From assembly GCF_002929305.1 (NCBI RefSeq), contig NZ_PJIO01000003.1:1-64000 (forward strand): 64,000 nt of DNA. The letters run 5' to 3'. Positions within the stretch are counted from its first letter, which is position 1. Each line of letters starts with the position of its first letter. The translations under genes were made by a program, and so were the position numbers. The DNA is from Arthrobacter sp. GMC3. GTDB lineage: Bacteria > Actinomycetota > Actinomycetes > Actinomycetales > Micrococcaceae. Shown here piece by piece: positions 58,184 through 64,000 of the stretch. The notes below the pieces were generated by a model that had not been told where the DNA came from, made no database searches, and worked only from the letters and a program-made list of their open reading frames with translations.

Positions 58184-59193
58184 GAGAAGTCCTTTGCTGG
58201 GGGCAGGCTGGTGGAAGTGGCGGGGTTCTCGCGGAGGTCCCCGGAGAGCAGCAGGTACAAGGTAGCCATGCGCACCGAAACACCGTTGCGGACCTGGGCC
58301 AGGACGGTGGAGCGGGGGGAATCGGCGGCAGCGGAGGATATTTCCAGTCCGCGGTTCATCGGCCCCGGGTGCATGATGATGGTGTCTTTGAGGTTGAGCG
58401 CGTCCAGCTTGGCCAGGCGTCCGTCGTCAAAGCCCCACCGGCGGGCGTACTCCCGGGTTGAGGGGAAGAAGGAGGCATTCATGCGTTCGGCCTGAACACG
58501 CAGCATCATGACGGCGTCTACGCCTGCCTCGATGGTGGCGTCGAGGTCGTAGCTGACCTCGCAAGGCCAATGCTCGACGCCGACCGGCAGCAGGGTGGGC
58601 GGGGCCACCAGTGTGACGTGGGCGCCCAGGGTGCGCAGTAGCCAAACATTGGAGCGGGCTACGCGGGAGTGCAGCACGTCCCCGGCAATGACCACGCGCA
58701 TGCCGGCCAGATCAGCCCCCACCGAGGGGACGCCCTGGAGTGCGGACCAGTGCGCGCGCATCGTAAAGGCGTCCAGCAGGGCCTGGGTGGGGTGGGCGTG
58801 AGTGCCATCCCCGGCGTTGATCACGGCCGCGTCGATCCAACCGGAGCTGGCCAGTCGCGCGGGGGCACCGGAGGCCCAGTGCCTGATCACGACGGCGTCG
58901 GCCCCCATAGCCTGCAAGGTTTGCGCCGTGTCCTTCAGTGATTCGCCCTTGGAGACCGAGGAACCCTTCGCGCTGAAGTTGATAACGTCTGCCGAAAGCC
59001 GTTTTGCCGCGGCCTCGAAGGAGATCCGGGTGCGGGTGGAGTCCTCAAAGAAAAGGTTCACCACGGTGCGTCCACGCAGGGCGGGAAGCTTCTTCACTTC
59101 CCGCTCCCCCACGGCGGCCATCTCCTGGGCCGTGTCGAGGATCGCCAAGGCGTTTTCACGGCTCAGCTGTTCGGTTCCGAGCAGATGCCTCAT
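58180..59193 (-). CDS. pyrB: Aspartate carbamoyltransferase catalytic subunit
   Basis: Joins carbamoyl phosphate and aspartate. The 337-residue protein has the carbamoyl phosphate loop [20 protein letters not shown] and the 80s loop region [33 protein letters not shown] and [14 protein letters not shown] follow. No regulatory pyrI gene lies nearby. It is adjacent to the class I dihydroorotase, with which it may form a complex in this group. The ATG overlaps the pyrR stop (ATGA). Confidence 0.97.
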   Translation of the reverse strand: MRHLLGTEQLSRENALAILDTAQEMAAVGEREVKKLPALRGRTVVNLFFEDSTRTRISFEAAAKRLSADVINFSAKGSSVSKGESLKDTAQTLQAMGADAVVIRHWASGAPARLASSGWIDAAVINAGDGTHAHPTQALLDAFTMRAHWSALQGVPSVGADLAGMRVVIAGDVLHSRVARSNVWLLRTLGAHVTLVAPPTLLPVGVEHWPCEVSYDLDATIEAGVDAVMMLRVQAERMNASFFPSTREYARRWGFDDGRLAKLDALNLKDTIIMHPGPMNRGLEISSAAADSPRSTVLAQVRNGVSVRMATLYLLLSGDLRENPATSTSLPPAKDFS

Positions 59194-59840
59194 GCGCCGG
59201 CCTCAATAACTACTTCGTCGGTAACGTCCGCGCCGTCGATCTCGGCGAGCCTGACCCTGACCTTTTCGCTGGAAGAGGTGGGTAGGTTTTTCCCCACGTG
59301 ATCGGCCCGGATGGGCAGTTCCCGGTGGCCACGATCCACCAGGACGGCAAGGCGGACGGCCTGCGGTCGGCCCAGGTCCACTAGTGCGTCCAGTGCAGCC
59401 CTGATGGTGCGTCCGGAGTACAGGACGTCGTCCACCAGGACAATCACCTTGTTGTCGATGCCGGAGACCGGGAGTTGGGTGCGTTGGGGCGCACGCGTAG
59501 GCTGGTGCGCCAAATCGTCACGGAACATGGTGACATCAAGTTGCCCCACGATGGCTGCGGCGTCGATGCGCGGATCGGTGGCGGCCAATTTGGCGGCAAG
59601 GCGCTGGGCGAGCGGGTAGCCACGGCGCGGGATGCCTAGCAAGAGCAGGTTTTGCGGGCCCTTGTTGGCTTCCAAAATTTCATGGGCGATGCGTGTTAAG
59701 GCCCGGTCTATGTCAGCGGCCGTCAAAACCACCCGGGCGGATGCGGCGGTGGTAGCCACCGCGTTTTGCACCGCCGGAACCGGTTCTACAAATGCTGGGT
59801 CACTGGACACAGGCTCAAAAGGCGCGGAGGAAATAGTCAT
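59190..59840 (-). CDS. pyrR: PyrR: pyr operon RNA-binding regulator / uracil phosphoribosyltransferase
   Basis: Binds pyr mRNA in response to UMP/UTP and often also makes UMP from uracil and PRPP. The 216-residue protein has [48 protein letters not shown] and the PRPP motif [21 protein letters not shown] 35-residue N-terminal extension is present. The start is ATG 59840, with GAGG just upstream inside the PyrR-binding element. The open frame runs much further upstream, but that sequence is not PyrR. First gene of the pyrimidine operon, so it is autoregulated. Confidence 0.96.
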   Translation of the reverse strand: MTISSAPFEPVSSDPAFVEPVPAVQNAVATTAASARVVLTAADIDRALTRIAHEILEANKGPQNLLLLGIPRRGYPLAQRLAAKLAATDPRIDAAAIVGQLDVTMFRDDLAHQPTRAPQRTQLPVSGIDNKVIVLVDDVLYSGRTIRAALDALVDLGRPQAVRLAVLVDRGHRELPIRADHVGKNLPTSSSEKVRVRLAEIDGADVTDEVVIEAGA

Positions 59841-59850
59841 AACCTCAAGG

Positions 59851-59873
59851 CCCCCTTTCCCCGCCTCACTGGA
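59851..59873 (-). promoter_or_regulatory. PyrR-binding leader element of the pyr operon
   Basis: The minus strand reads TCCAGTGAGGCGGGGAAAGG, close to the PyrR recognition sequence (a conserved loop of the form UCCAGAGAGG). It lies 11 bases before the pyrR ATG and next to its ribosome site. A leader this short, without a terminator, fits translational repression as described for mycobacterial pyrR. A -10-like TAGATT lies 35 bases further upstream. Confidence 0.8.
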
Positions 59874-59954
59874 CGGAATTAAAAGGATGATTGCAGGGCC
59901 AAATCTACCACAGCACCCCGTTGATGCCGCCCCGCGGTCCCCGCGCGCGGCACC

Positions 59955-59983
59955 TTGGAGCGGCCCGCACTTGGCCCTACCCT
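59955..59983 (+). promoter_or_regulatory. Promoter for a leaderless PrsW-like transcript
   Basis: TTGGAG, a 17-base spacer and TACCCT stand seven bases before the ATG at 59991. The expected transcription start coincides with the start codon. No Shine-Dalgarno is present, which supports a leaderless message. Confidence 0.65.
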
Positions 59984-59990
59984 TAGTGGT

Positions 59991-61415
59991 ATGACTGAAC
60001 CCTGGCAGCAGCCACCCCCTCAAGGGAACACCCCCGACTGGCCGAGCCAACCATGGCAAAATCCGGGCGGCGGGGCCCCACAACAGCAGCCGCACTACGC
60101 TCAGGCTCCGTTGTCCCCGGCGGCGGCACCGGGCACCGTTCCCCCGCAGAATCAGCCGGGCGCGTCCATGGCTCCGGCGCACGAGTACTGGATGCACACC
60201 CCACCCGTTACTCACCGTCGCAAGGGCTCGGGCGTGAAGGTGACAAACATCATCTTGCTGTGCGTGCTGGTCCTTGTCACCTTGGGAACCCTTGCCGTCT
60301 TCGCCTGGTCCATTGGCGCCAGCGTTTTTCTGATTTGCGGTGCACTCGCGCTCATTCCTTTGACCATCTGCGTGCTGACCCTGATGTGGATTGATCGGTG
60401 GGAGCCTGAACCCAAGACGGCCTTGCTGCTTGGTTTCTGTTGGGGTGCCGGCATGGCCGTCATCACCACCTTGGTCCTGGGCAGTTGGGTGCAGCCCCTG
60501 CTGATGGCCAGCAACGCCTCTGCGGATCCGGACATGATCGGTGCCGTGATCCAGGCCCCGCTGGTAGAAGAAATCTGCAAGGGCGCCGGCGTGCTGCTGC
60601 TGTTCTTCCTGCGACGGCGCACCTTCGACGGTCCCATCGATGGCCTGGTCTATGCCGGCATTATCGCCGCAGGCTTCGCCTTTACCGAGAATATCCTCTA
60701 CTTTGGCAACGCCTGGATAGAAAGCGACGGCGCTGCCGGTTCACTTGTCGGGATCTTTGTGATGCGCGGGCTGATGTCCCCCTTCGCCCACGTCATGTTT
60801 ACCGGCGCCTTGGGTATTTGCGTTGGCTACGCGGCACGCCGCGGCGGCACCGCCATGGTCCTGGGTGCCTGGGTGGTGGGATTGGTTCCGGCCATGTTGC
60901 TGCATGGACTGTGGAATGGTCTGACCTTCATTGGAGGAAACTTCTTCGTGCTGTACCTGGTACTTCAGGTTCCCATCTTCGTCTTGTTCATCGTTGCCGT
61001 GATCTTCCTGCGGCGCTCCGAGGCGAAGCTCACCCGGGCCAGGCTTTCCGACTATGTGCCGTCCGGCTGGTTCAGCCCACAGGAGGTTCCGATGCTCGCC
61101 ACGGGCTCCGGCCGGCGTCGTGCACTGGTCTGGGCCAAGAGCTTCGGGGCCGGGGCGGCTATGAAGGAACTCATTCGCTTGGCCACCCGCCTGGCTTTCA
61201 CCCGGAACAGGCTGCTGGTGGATGCCAAGGGCGCCCCGGGCAGCGCCAGCGCCACACGGTTCGGCGCGGCACAAGTCCAGGAGTTGGAGTTGTTAAACCA
61301 GGCCACCGCCACCCGTGGCCAGCTTTTGGCCCAGCACGCCGCGGCAATCTGGCGGGCCCAGCAGATGCAGCGACCACCAATTACGGGCCCCACTAATATG
61401 GGCCCACGGTACTAG
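59991..61415 (+). CDS. PrsW-family intramembrane metalloprotease
   Basis: A membrane protein of 474 residues. A Pro/Gln-rich cytoplasmic head (about 1-80) is followed by some eight to nine membrane helices with the PrsW motifs: EEICK at 193-197 (the EExxK box), [22 protein letters not shown] and HGLWNG. These His and Glu residues are the presumed zinc and catalytic site, as in PrsW, which cuts anti-sigma factors. The C-terminal 130 residues are soluble and helical. The start is ATG 59991. The frame opens at 59955, inside the promoter. The substrate is unknown; no anti-sigma gene is adjacent. Confidence 0.9.
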   Translation: MTEPWQQPPPQGNTPDWPSQPWQNPGGGAPQQQPHYAQAPLSPAAAPGTVPPQNQPGASMAPAHEYWMHTPPVTHRRKGSGVKVTNIILLCVLVLVTLGTLAVFAWSIGASVFLICGALALIPLTICVLTLMWIDRWEPEPKTALLLGFCWGAGMAVITTLVLGSWVQPLLMASNASADPDMIGAVIQAPLVEEICKGAGVLLLFFLRRRTFDGPIDGLVYAGIIAAGFAFTENILYFGNAWIESDGAAGSLVGIFVMRGLMSPFAHVMFTGALGICVGYAARRGGTAMVLGAWVVGLVPAMLLHGLWNGLTFIGGNFFVLYLVLQVPIFVLFIVAVIFLRRSEAKLTRARLSDYVPSGWFSPQEVPMLATGSGRRRALVWAKSFGAGAAMKELIRLATRLAFTRNRLLVDAKGAPGSASATRFGAAQVQELELLNQATATRGQLLAQHAAAIWRAQQMQRPPITGPTNMGPRY

Positions 61416-61424
61416 GCAGGTATT

Positions 61425-61472
61425 AAAAAAGACCCGCACCCGGATACGAGATCCAGGTGCGGGTCATTTTTT
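61425..61472. terminator. Bidirectional terminator, PrsW-like gene / nusB
   Basis: A 15-bp stem with one mismatch (GACCCGCACC at its base, ACGAG loop) is preceded by AAAAAA and followed by ATTTTTT. It therefore works in both directions between convergent genes. Confidence 0.95.
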
Positions 61473-61503
61473 GTGTAACCAGAACTGTGTGTAACAAGAA
61501 CTA

Positions 61504-61950
61504 TCAGGCCAGCAGTGTGGGCTTGACCTGTTGGAGGCGGCCCAGCAGTCCGTTGACGAACTGCGGCGACTCGTCGGTGGACAGAGTCTTGGCCATCTCG
61601 ACGGCTTCGCTGACAGCAACGGCGTCGGGGACGTCGTCGTTGTACAACAGCTCCCAGGTGCCGATACGCAAGATGATGCGGTCGACGGCGGGCATGCGTT
61701 CCAGGGTCCAGCCCTGTGAGTACGTTTGCAAGTACTCGTCGATGCTTTCCTGCATGGCGGTGACGCCTTCAACCAGATCGACCGTGTAGACGTTGATGAT
61801 CTGGTCTGCAACAATGCGGCGGGCCGTCATTGCCGAGAGGGCGGTGACGTCGCGCTGCTCGGCCTCGAACAAAATGTCCAGGGCGCGGCGGCGGGCCTTG
61901 CTGCGCGCCGAATTGGGTTTGCCCGTAGGGCTAGTTTGAGCGGTTGCCAC
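61504..61950 (-). CDS. nusB: Transcription antitermination factor NusB
   Basis: Binds boxA RNA with NusE (S10) to promote rRNA antitermination. The 148-residue helical protein has SARSKARRRALDILFEAEQR near the N-terminus. PAVDRIILRIGTWELLY and AVSEAVEMAKTLSTDESPQF, then VNGLLGRL, mark the C-terminal half. The GTG shares one base with the efp stop (TAGTG). The order aroB-TPR-efp-nusB resembles the aroB/efp/nusB cluster of other actinobacteria. Confidence 0.97.
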   Translation of the reverse strand: MATAQTSPTGKPNSARSKARRRALDILFEAEQRDVTALSAMTARRIVADQIINVYTVDLVEGVTAMQESIDEYLQTYSQGWTLERMPAVDRIILRIGTWELLYNDDVPDAVAVSEAVEMAKTLSTDESPQFVNGLLGRLQQVKPTLLA

Positions 61951-62513
61951 TACTCGCTGACACGTCCCAAGTAGCTGCCGTCGCGGGTGTCGACCTTGAC
62001 GAGGGTGTTGTTCTCCACGAAGAGGGGAACCTGGATCTCGAAGCCGGTCTCCACCGTGGCGGGCTTGGTGCCCGCGGAGGAACGGTCACCCTGCAGGCCG
62101 GGCTCGGTGTAGGTGATGCGAAGCTGCACCGACGGGGGAAGTTCAATGTACAACGGGGTGCCTTCGTGCAACGCAATGGTGACGTTGGTGTTCTCGAGCA
62201 GGAAGTTCGTGGCATCCCCGACAGTTTTGGCCATAACGGTGAGCTGGTCAAAGTTCTGGTTGTCCATGAAGACGAAGTCTTCGCCATCCTGGTACAGGTA
62301 CTGGTAATCGGAGCGGTCTACGGTGGCCGTCTCGATCTTCAGGCCAGCGTTGAACGTCTTGTCAACTACTTTGCCGGAGAGGATGTTGCGCATCTTGGTG
62401 CGAACAAAGGCGCCGCCCTTGCCCGGCTTGACGTGCTGGAACTCAATGATGTTCCACAGCTGTCCCTCAAGTTTGAGAACGGTGCCGTTCTTGATGTCGT
62501 TAGTCGTTGCCAC
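61950..62513 (-). CDS. efp: Elongation factor P
   Basis: Rescues ribosomes stalled at proline runs. The 187-residue protein has the KOW-like domain I with VKPGKGGAF, whose Lys32 reaches the peptidyl-transferase centre, and two OB domains ([40 protein letters not shown]). The start is GTG 62513 with AAGAGG six bases upstream. The frame continues to 62576, but those codons are leader. Actinobacterial EF-P uses an unmodified lysine, and no modification gene is seen nearby. Confidence 0.97.
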   Translation of the reverse strand: MATTNDIKNGTVLKLEGQLWNIIEFQHVKPGKGGAFVRTKMRNILSGKVVDKTFNAGLKIETATVDRSDYQYLYQDGEDFVFMDNQNFDQLTVMAKTVGDATNFLLENTNVTIALHEGTPLYIELPPSVQLRITYTEPGLQGDRSSAGTKPATVETGFEIQVPLFVENNTLVKVDTRDGSYLGRVSE

Positions 62514-62631
62514 AGGTAGCCTCTTACGTATAAGTGTTATCAAAAATCCATTGACCATATTACCGCATGGCACCATCCAACAGCGACTTTTCTCATCGAA
62601 ACGTGCTTACCGGCACATGTCCGGCACCCCG

Positions 62632-63132
62632 CTACGAACTCTCGGCGAGGTCCAGTGCACGTTTCAGGGAAACAGTGGAGGAGTAGATGGCGCTGGCATC
62701 GGCTCCGGCGGCAACGCGCTGCTCTAGTGCAGTGGAAAAACTCTTTGCCGCAGCACTATACCTGCCGCTGCTGAAGTAGACCTTCCCCAGCTGTTGAAAA
62801 ATCCAAGGCTCCACGGACGTGCCGGTCACCTCCGGAAGCAGGGCCTTCAACAGGCGTTCGGCCCTGTCAAAGTGCCTGGTTGCCCGCAGCACCTCGGCAT
62901 CAAGGACCTGCAGGCGAACCGATTGTGGATCGGCCAGCCGGGCGTCCGCTGCCATCTCGGCGGCCTCGGAGGTGAGCCCGCGGGCCAGTAGCACAAAGAT
63001 GTGATCCGCCGCATCGGAGGAGAGTTCCAGCGCCTGCTCGCACTTTTCTTCATCGACCACCTCCGGCAGCAAGGTGGAGGGGTTCAGGGCGGTGCCCGGG
63101 AAACCCGTGGACGGCCAATCTTTCAGTCCCAC
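62632..63132 (-). CDS. TPR-like protein of unknown function
   Basis: A 166-residue soluble helical protein. Residues about 25-150 look like three or four tetratricopeptide-type helix pairs: AADHIFVLLARGLTSEAAEM then AADARLADPQ, RATRHFDRAERLLKALLPEV, QQLGKVYFSSGRYSAAAKSF. It begins at GTG 63132 directly after the aroB stop and is followed by efp after about 118 bases, so it is probably co-transcribed with aroB. TPR modules bind other proteins; the partner is unknown. No membrane segment or signal peptide. Confidence 0.75.
   Translation of the reverse strand: MGLKDWPSTGFPGTALNPSTLLPEVVDEEKCEQALELSSDAADHIFVLLARGLTSEAAEMAADARLADPQSVRLQVLDAEVLRATRHFDRAERLLKALLPEVTGTSVEPWIFQQLGKVYFSSGRYSAAAKSFSTALEQRVAAGADASAIYSSTVSLKRALDLAESS

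Positions 63133-64000
<868 letters not shown>

Noticed and set aside
59841..60215. Long N-terminal extension of PyrR
   Set aside because: The extra residues are not PyrR-like and overlap the PyrR box and the divergent PrsW promoter; ATG 59840 gives the normal protein.

Overview
The window is 64 kb of high-GC actinobacterial chromosome, most likely from an Arthrobacter-like member of the Micrococcaceae. The reasons are the long actinobacterial-type LeuA, mIHF, a pyrimidine operon carrying a PH-like membrane protein gene, DUF3097 and DUF4870 genes, a DUF222/HNH gene, and the order hrcA-dnaJ-rsmE / phoH-ybeY-CNNM-era / leuA-recO-uppS. The genus is an inference from gene content. No rRNA, tRNA, CRISPR array, prophage or insertion sequence was recognised.

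Layout. 1-4.4 kb: a gene cut by the left edge, then uppS, recO, a 61-bp tandem repeat and leuA with a leucine leader peptide. 4.4-8.2 kb: an M13 peptidase and a LytR-CpsA-Psr protein, convergent across a long hairpin. 8.2-12.2 kb: the overlapping chain phoH-ybeY-CNNM-era. 12.5-16.6 kb: a GerMN-type lipoprotein, then rsmE, dnaJ and hrcA behind a CIRCE operator. 16.7-20.7 kb: DUF3097, DUF4870, a lipoprotein and a large regulator with three DNA-binding domains. 20.8-25 kb: hemW-lepA, an orphan PemK-like gene and rpsT. 25.1-29.9 kb: holA, comEC, comEA, degV. 30-32.8 kb: leuS with its own Leu leader peptide and attenuator. 32.8-38.1 kb: a glycerol locus (glpD, glpF, glpK) and a divergent SorC-type regulator. 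38.1-44.7 kb: aldo/keto reductase, alpha/beta hydrolase, glycosyltransferase, HNH/DUF222 protein and APC permease. 44.7-51 kb: priA, metK, coaBC, rpoZ, gmk, mihF. 51-59.9 kb: the pyrimidine operon pyrR-pyrB-pyrC-PH-carA-carB-pyrF, read on the minus strand behind a PyrR-binding element. 60-64 kb: a PrsW-like protease, then nusB, efp, a TPR-like gene and aroB, which runs off the right edge.

How the genes work together. Most genes are housekeeping genes in tightly overlapping minus-strand operons (ATGA, GTGA or TAGTG junctions). The clearest regulatory theme is leucine. leuA (synthesis) and leuS (charging) each sit behind a tiny ORF with three consecutive Leu codons followed by hairpins. Other visible circuits are HrcA/CIRCE, PyrR/pyr leader and a probable SorC-type regulator of glp. 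The most unusual protein is the regulator at 18776-20692, which joins a transposase-like N-terminal helix-turn-helix to two C-terminal LuxR helix-turn-helix domains. Coordinates of starts were chosen from Shine-Dalgarno spacing and family length. Functional calls rest on motif recognition only, since no database search was possible.
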